A DNA stretch of 29,115 bases from an uncultured bacterium (GTDB lineage Bacteria > Actinomycetota > Coriobacteriia > Coriobacteriales > Coriobacteriaceae): assembly GCA_905215205.1 (NCBI GenBank), contig CAJMPK010000004.1, positions 1-29,115 of the forward strand. The letters are read 5' to 3'. The notes beneath the pieces were generated by a model that saw only the letters and a program-made list of their open reading frames with translations, was not told the origin of the DNA and did no database searches. Below, piece by piece: positions 1 through 7,623 of this stretch (its first letter is position 1; the number at the start of each line of letters is the position of its first letter). The position numbers were made by a program, and so were the translations under genes.

Positions 1-2261
1 AGGTGGACGAGGTGCTGCACGTGCCGGCGGCGCTCGCATTGCATCAGCGCCCCAGCGTGCCGGGCGTGCGTTCCACCTTTGGCACCATGACCGAGCTCAA
101 CAATAGCCTGCGTCTACTCTTTAGCCGCTGCGCCCATCACGTGTGCCCGCATTGCGGGGCGCGTGTGGAGCCGAGCCTTAACGTGGCTGCGGGCCTGTCG
201 CTCACGTGCCCCGCATGCGGCCGCGAGTTCTACGCGCCGAGCGCCGAGGATTTGGCTTTCAATAGCGGCGGTGCATGCCCCACCTGCGGCGGCACCGGTG
301 TCATGCGCGAGGTGGACGAGGCAAGCTTGGTGCCCGACGAGTCAAAGACTATCAACGAGGGCGCGGTGCTTCCCTGGGGCACGCTCATGTGGGATCTGAT
401 GAAGCAGGTCGCCGGCGAGATGGGCGTGCGCACCGACGTACCGTTTAACCAGCTCACGCCTCAAGAGCGCGACATCGTGTTCCACGGCCCGGCGGTTAAA
501 AAGCATATTCTTTACGTTCCCAAAAACGGCGAGGGCGCCACGCCGCTCGACTTCACCTATTACAACGCCGTCTATACCGTCGAGAATGCGCTCGCCAAGG
601 TCAAGGACGATAAGGGCTTAAAACGCGTTGCGCGCTTTTTGCGCGAGGGAGCATGCCGCGATTGCGGCGGCACGCGTCTCTCCGAGGCTGCGCGCCAGCC
701 CCAGGTACGCGGTATCAATCTGGCGCAAGCGGCGGCCATGACGCTGGGTGAGGCGATTGAGTGGGTGCGCGGGGTGCCTACGTCCTTGCCGGCCGAGATG
801 CAGCCCATGGCAGCGGATATCTGCGATTCGTTTTTGAGCGTGGCCCGTCGTCTGGTCGACCTGGGGCTTGACTATCTCTCGCTCGACCGCGCCGGCGCCA
901 CGCTCTCCACGGGTGAACGCCAGCGCGTTCAGCTCGCCCGCGTGGTGCGCAACCGATCGACGGGCGTGCTCTATGTGCTGGACGAGCCTTCGATCGGCTT
1001 GCATCCCGCCAATGTCGACGGCTTGGTGGGCGTGATGCGCGATCTGGTGGATGACGGCAACACCGTGGTTGTTGTCGACCACGATACGCGCGTACTGGCG
1101 GAAGCCGACTATCTGGTCGAGATGGGCCCCGTTGCCGGAGCAGGCGGCGGCAGTGTAATCGCCGCTGGTACGGTAGACGAGGTCGAGCAATCGCAGGGCA
1201 GCCGCATCGCCCCGTTTTTGCGCGCAGAGTCCAAGCGCTTGCGTCCGCAGGTGACTGACGACGAAATGTTCGACCAGGGACATATCCGCATGGCAACCGA
1301 TGCCATCCATACCGTCAAGCCGCTCGAAGTCGATATCCCGCGCGGCCGTCTCGTTGCGGTGACGGGCGTTTCGGGTTCGGGTAAGACGACGTTGGTGCTC
1401 GAGACGCTCATCCCGGCGCTTAAGGCGCAGGCAGCTGGCGAGCGCCTGCTGGGGCACGTGCGTTGGGTCGATGCCGAGGGTATTGCCCGCGCAAACCTGA
1501 TTGACGCTACGCCCATCGGCGCCAACGTGCGCTCGACGGTGGCGACCTATGCCGACATCCATGATGAGCTGCGCCGCGCCTTCGCCCGTACGCCCGAGGC
1601 CAAGGCAGCCGGCTACAAGGCGGGCGCCTTTAGCTACAACACCGGCGCCTTGCGCTGCCCTACGTGTGACGGCACGGGCTCGATATCGCTCGACGTGCAG
1701 TTTTTGCCCGACGTCGAGATCATCTGCCCAGCATGCCGTGGTTCGCGCTACGCCGAGGCCGCCTCGCATATCCATCGCGAAGGCAAGGATGGCAGTCTGC
1801 TTACGTTGCCGCAGCTTATGGATATGAGCGTGGACGAGGCACTCGACGCCACGGTGGGACTCAAGAAAGTTCAGGTGCGCTTGCAGACCTTGCACGACCT
1901 GGGCCTGGGTTATCTCACGCTTGGCGAGCCCACACCGGCGCTTTCGGGCGGTGAGGCACAGCGCCTTAAGCTCGCGAGTGAGATGGGCCGCGTGCAGGAC
2001 GATGCCGTATTCGTATTCGACGAGCCCACGATTGGCCTGCATCCGCTCGATGTTCAGGTGTTGCTGAGTGTGTTCGACGGACTCGTTGCCAAGGGCGCCA
2101 CGGTTATCGTGATCGAACACGATCTTGACCTTATCCGTAACGCCGATTATGTGATCGACATGGGCCCGGGCGGTGGTGGCGCCGGCGGGCAAATCGTCTG
2201 CGCCGGTACGCCAGGCGACATCGCGGGCTGCTCCGCAAGCATCACCGGCCGCTACCTATAA
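1..2261 (+). CDS. UvrA-like excinuclease ABC subunit A paralogue (5' end missing)
   Basis: The frame is open from the window edge, so the N-terminus with the first Walker A is missing. Visible in order: zinc-binding CPHCG/CPACG and CPTCGGTG cysteine pairs (residues about 48-100); first ABC signature LSTGERQRVQLA with Walker B VLYVLDEPSIGLHP (about 302-335); second Walker A GVSGSGKTT (about 455); a CPTCDGTG...CPACRGSRY zinc module (about 553-585); second signature LSGGEAQRLKLA, Walker B VFVFDEPTIGLHP and H-loop VIVIEHD near the end. This is the double-ATPase plan of UvrA, the damage-recognition subunit of nucleotide excision repair. The part seen is about 750 residues and the whole would be shorter than canonical UvrA (about 940). 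It therefore resembles the short UvrA paralogues, some of which are linked to drug self-resistance, more than the housekeeping protein. The family call is secure; the exact role is open. Confidence 0.9.
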   Translation, partial: VDEVLHVPAALALHQRPSVPGVRSTFGTMTELNNSLRLLFSRCAHHVCPHCGARVEPSLNVAAGLSLTCPACGREFYAPSAEDLAFNSGGACPTCGGTGVMREVDEASLVPDESKTINEGAVLPWGTLMWDLMKQVAGEMGVRTDVPFNQLTPQERDIVFHGPAVKKHILYVPKNGEGATPLDFTYYNAVYTVENALAKVKDDKGLKRVARFLREGACRDCGGTRLSEAARQPQVRGINLAQAAAMTLGEAIEWVRGVPTSLPAEMQPMAADICDSFLSVARRLVDLGLDYLSLDRAGATLSTGERQRVQLARVVRNRSTGVLYVLDEPSIGLHPANVDGLVGVMRDLVDDGNTVVVVDHDTRVLAEADYLVEMGPVAGAGGGSVIAAGTVDEVEQSQGSRIAPFLRAESKRLRPQVTDDEMFDQGHIRMATDAIHTVKPLEVDIPRGRLVAVTGVSGSGKTTLVLETLIPALKAQAAGERLLGHVRWVDAEGIARANLIDATPIGANVRSTVATYADIHDELRRAFARTPEAKAAGYKAGAFSYNTGALRCPTCDGTGSISLDVQFLPDVEIICPACRGSRYAEAASHIHREGKDGSLLTLPQLMDMSVDEALDATVGLKKVQVRLQTLHDLGLGYLTLGEPTPALSGGEAQRLKLASEMGRVQDDAVFVFDEPTIGLHPLDVQVLLSVFDGLVAKGATVIVIEHDLDLIRNADYVIDMGPGGGGAGGQIVCAGTPGDIAGCSASITGRYL

Positions 2262-2264
2262 CCG

Positions 2265-2297
2265 AATGTGACAAAGGGACAGTCCCTTTGTCACATT
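2265..2297. repeat. REP-like palindrome 1 (core AAGGGACAG)
   Basis: Perfect 16-bp inverted repeat: AATGTGACAAAGGGAC at 2265-2280 and its reverse complement at 2282-2297, separated by one base. It lies between the convergent UvrA-like gene and trmL and overlaps the last codons and stop of trmL (2291-2293). It shares the core AAGGGACAG with the palindromes at 2914-2952 and 13129-13163, whose arms differ. It could act as a bidirectional terminator. The shared core suggests a mobile REP-type element. Confidence 0.75.
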
Positions 2298-2890
2298 CCC
2301 GGAAAGCCTGTTTGGCGCAGGGCCTCGTAGAGGACGATGGCGGCGCTGTTGGAAAGGTTGAGGGCGCTGATGCGGTAGTCGTCCGGGTTGACGAAGTTGC
2401 CGCAGATATCCTGCCGAAGGATGGCCTTGTGGCTGTCCTCGGTATGTCCCAGCGATTCCTCGTGGGCTTCCCAGGCCTCGGCGTTATCGAGTGAGTCGCA
2501 ATCGCGCAGCATCGGGATGCGCTCGCAACGCTCGGGCGCCGCGGCAAGCAGTGGCTCGGGAATGCCCGAGCTCTCGCTGCCAAAGACCAAGAAGTCGCCG
2601 TCGCGATAGGTGCTCTGCGCATAGGTGCGGCGCGCCTTTTTGGTCAGCAGATGCAGGCGACCATCGGCGGGGGAGAGGTCATTGCGCGCAAGGAAATCCT
2701 CCCAGCCGGCATAGGTGGTCACGTCCAAGTTTTGCCAGTAGCCCAGGCCGGCGCGACGCACCGTCTTGTCGTCGAGCGAAAACCCCAGCGGCTCCACCAG
2801 ATGCAGGCGGGCGCCGGTAACCACGCAGGTGCGGCCGATATTGCCCGTATTGGCTGGAATCTCGGGCGCATACAGCACGATGTTGAACAT
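2291..2890 (-). CDS. trmL: tRNA (cytidine(34)-2'-O)-methyltransferase TrmL (SPOUT family)
   Basis: TrmL methylates the 2'-O of the wobble nucleotide of tRNA-Leu isoacceptors using S-adenosylmethionine. The 199-residue product starts MFNIVLYAPEIPANTGNIGR, the classic TrmL N-terminus, followed by HLVEPLGF (30-37), DDKTVRRAGLGYW (40-52), the SAM-knot loop VFGSESSGIP (102-111) and IPM (125-127). The C-terminal knot ALNLSNSAAIVLYEALRQ is at 176-193. The ATG at 2890 is chosen because AAGGAG sits at 2895-2900; an upstream in-frame start at 2923 has no such site and would add 11 unconserved residues. Compared with E. coli TrmL (about 157 aa) there is an acidic, His-containing insertion at about residues 128-175, between IPM and the final knot strand. 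The stop codon lies inside a REP-like palindrome. It follows the CobW gene on the same strand after a 100-bp gap. Confidence 0.93.
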   Translation of the reverse strand: MFNIVLYAPEIPANTGNIGRTCVVTGARLHLVEPLGFSLDDKTVRRAGLGYWQNLDVTTYAGWEDFLARNDLSPADGRLHLLTKKARRTYAQSTYRDGDFLVFGSESSGIPEPLLAAAPERCERIPMLRDCDSLDNAEAWEAHEESLGHTEDSHKAILRQDICGNFVNPDDYRISALNLSNSAAIVLYEALRQTGFPGM

Positions 2891-2913
2891 GAATCTCCTT
2901 GGCTCGGAATGAA

Positions 2914-2952
2914 AAACCACCACGAAGGGGACAGGCGCCTTCGTGGTGGTTT
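2914..2952. repeat. REP-like palindrome 2 (core AAGGGGACAG)
   Basis: Perfect 15-bp arms: AAACCACCACGAAGG at 2914-2928 and its complement at 2938-2952, around the 9-base centre GGACAGGCG. It lies in the 100-bp gap between the CobW gene and trmL. The core AAGGGGACAG matches the other two elements in the window; the arm sequence does not. It could form a strong hairpin in the transcript joining the two genes. Confidence 0.75.
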
Positions 2953-2990
2953 GGCGGTTACGCTGGCGGAAAGGTTCGCCCCGATAAAAC

Positions 2991-4121
2991 CTAGGCGCGG
3001 TGCCAGTCGGTCAGGCAGGCATCGAGGGAGGCGATGAGCGCATCCTTGTCCATGTGACGGCCGATGATGCACAGGCTCGTCATGCGGTCGCCCGTCTCGT
3101 CGTCCCAAATTTGCATGATCTCGGGGTTCTCGTCGATGATCTTCTGCTTCTCGCCCTCGGGCGTCGAGTCTACAAACAGGCCGTTCTCCATCAGGCGCAT
3201 CTGGTGTCCGGCCTGCTCAAACATGTAGCACATGTCCGGATCGCCGGTCTGCCACAGCGGACCCTTGACGCGAATGACCTCATCGGGCCACTCCTGCTCA
3301 ACAAAATCGGTGAACTTCTGCAGGTCAAACGGCTTGCGGCGCGAGTACACAAAGGTCTCGATGTCGTACTCGAGCACCTCGGGGTCGTCGTGCTCTTCGG
3401 GATGCTCCATGGCCTCGATCCAGGCGGCGGAGTTGTAGGCGCGCATAAAGTCGAAGCGGTCGATATCGAGCAGCTCCTCCATGGGGACCTCGCCGTTTTG
3501 GGCCTCGACGATCACGGCGTCCTTCTGCAGGCTGCGCACGATGGCCTTGAGCTCGGCGATCTGCTCGGGCGTCACGGTATCGGTCTTGTTAAGGATTAGC
3601 GTGGAGCAGAACTCGATTTGCTGGATGAGCAGGCTTTCGATGTCGTCCTCGTCGATATCCTCAGCCAGCAGGTCGCGACCGCCGTTGAACTCGTCGTACA
3701 TGCGGGCGCAGTCGACCACGGCCACGATGTTGTCGAGCGCGAGCTTGGGCTCGCCGCCCACCTTGGCCTCGTCGCAGAAGCTCGAGATGGTGTAGGCGAT
3801 GGGGATAGGCTCGCAAATACCCGATGCCTCGATGATGATGTAGTCGAACTTGCCCGAATCGGCAATGCCCTGCAGCTGGTTGGCCAGGTCGTCCGAAAGC
3901 GTGCAGCAGATGCAGCCGTTGGTGAGCGGGATGAGGTCGTCGGTCTCGGAAAGGCCGCCGTCGGCGATGAGGCTGGCGTCGACGTTGATCTCGCCGATAT
4001 CGTTGACGATCACGGCGGCGCGGATGCCGCCGTCGTTAGCGAGGATGTGGTTGAGTAGCGTGGTCTTGCCGGCACCGAGGTATCCGGTAAGCATGATGAT
4101 CTTCACGGGTTTGTTGGGCAT
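2991..4121 (-). CDS. CobW/COG0523-family GTP-dependent metallochaperone
   Basis: A 376-residue P-loop GTPase. Visible: Walker A GYLGAGKTT (13-21), the family hallmark CxCC metal site CICC (70-73), the switch/Walker B region YIIIEASGICEP (about 94-105), the guanine-specificity motif NKTD (about 178-181), and a C-terminal CobW domain containing ETFVYSRRKPFD and a terminal ...IIGRHMDKDALIASLD. Members of COG0523 insert or deliver metals (zinc, cobalt, iron) to client enzymes. Acidic stretches (DIDEDDIE, EHPEEHDDPEVLEYD) are the usual candidate metal-binding segments. The start is placed at ATG 4121 because AAAGGAGG occupies 4127-4134; the longer reading from 4142 would contain that site within the coding sequence. 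No zinc-uptake gene or Zur box is visible nearby, so the metal and client are not determined. Confidence 0.9.
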   Translation of the reverse strand: MPNKPVKIIMLTGYLGAGKTTLLNHILANDGGIRAAVIVNDIGEINVDASLIADGGLSETDDLIPLTNGCICCTLSDDLANQLQGIADSGKFDYIIIEASGICEPIPIAYTISSFCDEAKVGGEPKLALDNIVAVVDCARMYDEFNGGRDLLAEDIDEDDIESLLIQQIEFCSTLILNKTDTVTPEQIAELKAIVRSLQKDAVIVEAQNGEVPMEELLDIDRFDFMRAYNSAAWIEAMEHPEEHDDPEVLEYDIETFVYSRRKPFDLQKFTDFVEQEWPDEVIRVKGPLWQTGDPDMCYMFEQAGHQMRLMENGLFVDSTPEGEKQKIIDENPEIMQIWDDETGDRMTSLCIIGRHMDKDALIASLDACLTDWHRA

Positions 4122-4207
4122 GTGCCCTCCTTTGTTAGACATGGCTTACAGTTGAATCTTATGCCAAACGCCTGCTCTTATACCCACGCGCCGGCAAATA
4201 ACACAGG

Positions 4208-4549
4208 CTACTCCCAGGCTCCCCATACATCGGGGCAATAACCGACGGTGGCCTTTTTGCCGTTGCGCACGATGGGCTCGGCTAGAACCTGCTGATTCTC
4301 GAGCAGCTTGTCGAAGCGCTGACTGGGGGTAAGGTGCTGGATGAGCGCGAACGTCTCCTCGTCCTTGGCCTTGGGGTTGAGCAGCTTGTCGATACCGCCG
4401 ACCGCCTGCATCACGCTCGTGAGCTCGCCCTTGCTCATCTCCTTTTCCCTAAGGTCAATAAACTGCACCTTAATGCGGCGCTCCTTAAAATAGCGCTGGG
4501 CCTTCTTGGTATCGAAAGACTTTTTGGTGCCAAAAATTTGCACGTTCAT
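4208..4549 (-). CDS. ArsC/Spx-fold protein lacking the catalytic cysteine
   Basis: A 113-residue thioredoxin-fold protein of the ArsC/Spx/YffB type: MNVQIFGTKKSFDTKKAQRY, then RRIKVQFIDLREKEMSKGEL, KLLNPKAKDE and the C-terminal EPIVRNGKKATVGYCPDVW. In YffB-like relatives the first loop reads GIKNCDTIKKA; here the aligned loop is GTKKSFDTKKA, so the redox cysteine is replaced by serine. The only cysteine is near the C-terminus (YCPDVW). Arsenate reduction by the usual mechanism is therefore unlikely, and a binding or regulatory role is possible. It lies 17 bp downstream of the flavodoxin-fold gene on the same strand and has only a weak ribosome binding site, which suggests co-translation. Family assignment is firm; function is unknown. 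Confidence 0.85.
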   Translation of the reverse strand: MNVQIFGTKKSFDTKKAQRYFKERRIKVQFIDLREKEMSKGELTSVMQAVGGIDKLLNPKAKDEETFALIQHLTPSQRFDKLLENQQVLAEPIVRNGKKATVGYCPDVWGAWE

Positions 4550-4566
4550 GTATTTGTTCTGCCGTT

Positions 4567-5190
4567 CTACCTGATGAAGTTGGTCGTTGCGCGATCGGCC
4601 TCGGGTGCATCGATGCCGGCGGCCTGTCCTGCCTCGATACAGCGAAGGAGCCAGGCCATGTTTTTGCCGATGTTTCGCATGGTGGCAAGGCCCTCGGCAT
4701 CCCCATCGGCGTCGCCGGGCACGCGGCCAAACACGTTGTTCCAGTAGGTGGAGGCAACCACAGGCATTTGCTTAATGGTGAAGTACTTGTTGAGCACATC
4801 GAACGTGGTCGACGTGCCGCCGCGACGGGCGACGGCGACCGCGGCGCCGGGCTTGTGCTCAAAGGCATGCCCGCCTGCATAGAAGGCGCGATCGAGGGCT
4901 GAGAGGATGCGTCCGCTGGGATGCGCATAGTAGACGGGGGAGCCAAAGACAAAGCCATCTGCCTGCTCGGCGGCAGCGATGAGCTCGTTCACCACGTCGT
5001 CGTCAAAGGTGCAGCGACCGCCAAGCTTGCCGCACTGGCCGCAACCGATGCAATCGCGAATGGGCTTGGCGCCCAGCTGAAACACCTCGGTATCAATGCC
5101 TTCTGCATTGAGCTGCTCGGCGACCTCGGCGAGTGCACGGACGGTGTTGCCGTTTGCCTTGGGGCTGCCATTGACCAAAAGAACCTTCAT
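4567..5190 (-). CDS. Flavodoxin-fold NAD(P)H-dependent FMN reductase (iron-sulfur-flavoprotein-like)
   Basis: A 207-residue flavoprotein. It begins MKVLLVNGSPKANGNT, the FMN phosphate-binding loop of the NADPH-dependent FMN reductase family. A cysteine cluster follows at C47, C50, C53 and C60 (DCIGCGQCGKLGGRC), then GFVFGSPVYYAHPSGRILSALDR, typical of the flavin site. The cysteine spacing resembles the compact cluster of iron-sulfur flavoproteins, though the fit to a real 4Fe-4S site cannot be proved here. It probably moves electrons from NAD(P)H to small acceptors. The ATG at 5190 is preferred over the adjacent GTG at 5193; GAGGGAG lies about six bases upstream. A hairpin at 5200-5227 overlaps that site. 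The ArsC-fold gene follows after 17 bp. Confidence 0.88.
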   Translation of the reverse strand: MKVLLVNGSPKANGNTVRALAEVAEQLNAEGIDTEVFQLGAKPIRDCIGCGQCGKLGGRCTFDDDVVNELIAAAEQADGFVFGSPVYYAHPSGRILSALDRAFYAGGHAFEHKPGAAVAVARRGGTSTTFDVLNKYFTIKQMPVVASTYWNNVFGRVPGDADGDAEGLATMRNIGKNMAWLLRCIEAGQAAGIDAPEADRATTNFIR

Positions 5191-5199
5191 CACAAACTC

Positions 5200-5227
5200 C
5201 CTCTGCTTTTGGTGACTTCTGCAGAGG
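5200..5227 (-). promoter_or_regulatory. Hairpin overlapping the ribosome binding site of the flavoprotein gene
   Basis: Read on the minus strand, CCTCTGC (5227-5221) pairs with GCAGAGG (5206-5200) across a 14-base loop. The 3' arm overlaps the GAGGGAG ribosome binding site of the gene starting at 5190. The hairpin also lies just downstream of the diguanylate cyclase stop (5265). It could hide the ribosome binding site or simply separate the two genes. Confidence 0.4.
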
Positions 5228-5264
5228 ATTATCGCACGATGGGGGAGGCGGTGCGGGCGCGGTG

Positions 5265-6794
5265 CTAATCCAGTTTGGTACCTGGCACCTGCACGGCTTT
5301 ACCGAGCAACGCTTTGAGCTCGTTCAAAATGGAAACGGGCTGTCGATCGACAGCGTCCAGATGAAGCGTCGCCACACGAATGGGCGGCTGATATTCAAGC
5401 GAGCCGATGAGCACGGGGGAACCCAGGAACCGCTCGATTTCGTCTGCGATCGAGTTGGTCTCTTCGGGATCAAAGTCGTCGAAAAGCGCCACGAACATCG
5501 GTCCCGTCGAGCGGAACAGGCGACCCTTGCCGCGCGAGCATTCCATAAGGCAGGCGGCGCTTTCGGCGAGCACGCGGTCGCCTGCATCGAATCCAAAGCG
5601 GGCATTGACTTCGGCGATATCGTCGACCTTAATGGCAATAAAGCCTGCCTCGCGCGCCACGCGACGCATTTCGCCAATGGCGTTGACCAGGGCGTGAATA
5701 TCGCCCAGGCCCGTTACCGAGTCGGTCGTATCCGCTAGGCTTCGGTTGATGATAATGCCCACATACATGTTGGGCTCGGTATCGGTGCCGTCCAAGCGGT
5801 AGCCCGTGCAGTCGCAAAGCACGTATTTTCCGGTGGCGTCCATTACGCGATACTGCATGTAGTGGAAGTGCCACGTGCCGTTTATCACCATGTCGAGCTC
5901 GGCGCGTACGTTGTCGCGGTCCTCGGGATGAACGCGGGCAAGCCACATATCGACCGAATTAAAAGGGTGCTGGGAGGGCAGGTCAAAATCGCGCACGGCG
6001 TTAACCGACCATTGCGATTCGCCCGTATCGAGGTTAAGGATGAACGGATAGCGCGTCTCGGAGCTCATGGAGATCGCTTGGAACACCCGGTCGTTGCAGG
6101 GAGGCTGATCGACGATTGGGCGTTGCGGCGCGTCACTGTCTTTCGGTTGCTGCACACGATGCATAAGCTTATAGCGATACATCTTGCGATCGGCATCCAT
6201 CGTCATCTGGCGACGCGTGTCGCCGGCAAGTGGATCGACGCGCGAGCAGCCAAAGCTAAAGCTGGCGATCATGGGCGCCTTGCCACCTGAGCTCGCCTCG
6301 ATCAGCCTGGTACGTACCTGCTCCAAGCGCTGCTCGAGTTCAATCTCGTTTGCGGAGAGCGAGATGAGCACAAACTCGTCTCCACCGATACGGAACAGCA
6401 TCTCATCGTGCTCCATGGTTTCGGAGAGCGTGCGGCAGATGCTCAGAATATAGCGATTGCCTTCGGCGTGGCCAAACCTATCATTGCAATGTTTGAGATG
6501 GTCGATGTCAATATAGGCGCAGGTGAAGGGGTCGCCTTTGCGCCAGAGTTGCTCGACGTGACGGTCGAATCCGTTGCGGTTGCCCAAGTTGGTGAGCGGA
6601 TCGATATAGGCGTTGCGCTCAAGCAGCTGGCGCTCTTGTTGCAGGATGGCATGCGTCTTTTGCAGTTGCTCACCAACGGCGCGTAGCTCAGCAGGCAGCG
6701 CGGCAACATCGAGTTCAGCGGTCGAGACGCCGTTCGCAAGTCGCTGAAGATAGGCAATAATCGATTGCTCGCCCAGGCGATATGACTCGTTCAT
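5265..6794 (-). CDS. Diguanylate cyclase: GGDEF - PAS - degenerate GGDEF
   Basis: A 509-residue cytoplasmic signalling protein with no membrane segment. A short helical N-terminus (about 1-60, coiled-coil-like) leads into a complete GGDEF domain with DPLTNLGNR (65-73), YIDIDHLKHCND (94-105) and RIGGDEF (135-141). It should make cyclic-di-GMP from two GTP. The inhibitory RxxD site before GGDEF is absent (EHDE instead). A PAS-like sensor follows (YPFILNLDTGESQWS... RVHPEDRDNV... QYRVMDATGKYVLC, about 240-345). A second GGDEF fold comes last (DSVTGLGDIHALVNAI... FRSTGPMFVALF) in which the GGDEF signature is lost, probably a GTP or regulatory module. The ATG at 6794 is preceded by AAGGAGG at 6804-6810. 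The same domain order and strong similarity occur in the next gene upstream (7624-9639), indicating tandem duplication. Confidence 0.92.
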   Translation of the reverse strand: MNESYRLGEQSIIAYLQRLANGVSTAELDVAALPAELRAVGEQLQKTHAILQQERQLLERNAYIDPLTNLGNRNGFDRHVEQLWRKGDPFTCAYIDIDHLKHCNDRFGHAEGNRYILSICRTLSETMEHDEMLFRIGGDEFVLISLSANEIELEQRLEQVRTRLIEASSGGKAPMIASFSFGCSRVDPLAGDTRRQMTMDADRKMYRYKLMHRVQQPKDSDAPQRPIVDQPPCNDRVFQAISMSSETRYPFILNLDTGESQWSVNAVRDFDLPSQHPFNSVDMWLARVHPEDRDNVRAELDMVINGTWHFHYMQYRVMDATGKYVLCDCTGYRLDGTDTEPNMYVGIIINRSLADTTDSVTGLGDIHALVNAIGEMRRVAREAGFIAIKVDDIAEVNARFGFDAGDRVLAESAACLMECSRGKGRLFRSTGPMFVALFDDFDPEETNSIADEIERFLGSPVLIGSLEYQPPIRVATLHLDAVDRQPVSILNELKALLGKAVQVPGTKLD

Positions 6795-6832
6795 GATGGA
6801 TAACCTCCTTGGGCGGAACAACGGTTTGTATC

Positions 6833-6863
6833 ATATCCCCAATTCGGTTTGAACTGGGGATAT
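6833..6863 (-). terminator. Hairpin between the two GGDEF genes
   Basis: ATATCCCCA (6833-6841) pairs with TGGGGATAT (6855-6863), and the stem extends inwards to 13 pairs if a G-U pair is allowed on the minus-strand transcript. The loop is five bases. It lies after the EAL reading frame (ends 6922) and before the diguanylate cyclase start. No clear U-tract follows on the minus strand, so it may be a weak terminator or an mRNA-stabilising stem. Confidence 0.45.
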
Positions 6864-6921
6864 AAGTTAGCTAATGGAGACAAATGCCCCCTTCGACGGT
6901 GGCGTTTTGCGCGCGAGCGTA

Positions 6922-7623
6922 TCAGTTGTTATTGCCACCATCGAGCAATGCCTCAAAATCCTTCGCCGGCATGGGGCGGTAGTAGAGGAAGCCCTGAGCG
7001 TAGTGGGCGCCCATTTGTCGTAGCATGTTCGCCTGCTCATTTGTCTCGACGCCTTCGACCACGACGGGCAGATGGAGCGACTGCGCCATTTCGAGCATCG
7101 ATGAAATGATTTGCGTGCTGCGGCCTTGATCGCGATCGGTGGGTACAAAGGCGCGGTCGAGCTTGATGACGTCGACGTTGACGTTCTTGAGCATCGCGAG
7201 TGTGGACTGACCGGTGCCAAAATCGTCCATATAGGTCGAGAAGCCGCGGGTGTGCAGGTCGGCCGTCAGTTTGTCCACGGCCTCGGACTCTCCCGTATAA
7301 GCCGTCTCGGTGATCTCGATACGCATGAGCTCGGGCGGTAGGTTGTATTGGGCGGCGAGCGCCCCCATATGCTCGGCAACGTCGCAGGCAAGGATATCCA
7401 CGCGCGACACATTAAGCGAAACCGGAACCACACGAAGCCCTCGATCGATGCGCTCGCGCAGCCACGAGGCGACACCCTGCCAAATGTACTTGTCGAGCGT
7501 CACCACAAAGCCGCTTTCCTCGAGTGCGGGGATAAACGTTGCGGGCGAAATGAGAGAGCCGTCCTTGTCAATCCAGCGGGTGAGTGCTTCGGCGCCAATA
7601 ATCTCACCGGTTTCTATATCGAC
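6922..7623 (-). pseudogene. EAL domain (cyclic-di-GMP phosphodiesterase), cut off from its gene by an amber codon
   Basis: This 234-codon frame is in phase with the gene at 7624-9639 and is separated from it only by TAG at 7624-7626. Reading through gives YHLQP-stop-VDIETGEIIGAEALTRW, which matches the canonical EAL start (QPQVDLxTGxIxGxEAL), so a glutamine or lysine codon has become a stop. Downstream all expected catalytic elements are present: EAL glutamate (GAEALTRW), SLNVSR, EITET, MDDFGTG, VIKLDR, VVEGVET and AQGFLYYRPM. The domain is complete to its natural end (LLDGGNNN). No ATG with a good ribosome binding site follows the stop. The first usable valine start (GTG at 7506) lies after the EAL motif, so independent translation would lack an essential glutamate. 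It is either a recent nonsense mutation, a read-through site, or a sequence error. Confidence 0.85.

Noticed and set aside
618..2192. 524-codon open frame on the minus strand inside the UvrA-like gene
   Set aside because: Antisense shadow of a high-GC coding frame; His/Arg/Ala-rich with no domain pattern, while the plus strand carries all the UvrA motifs.
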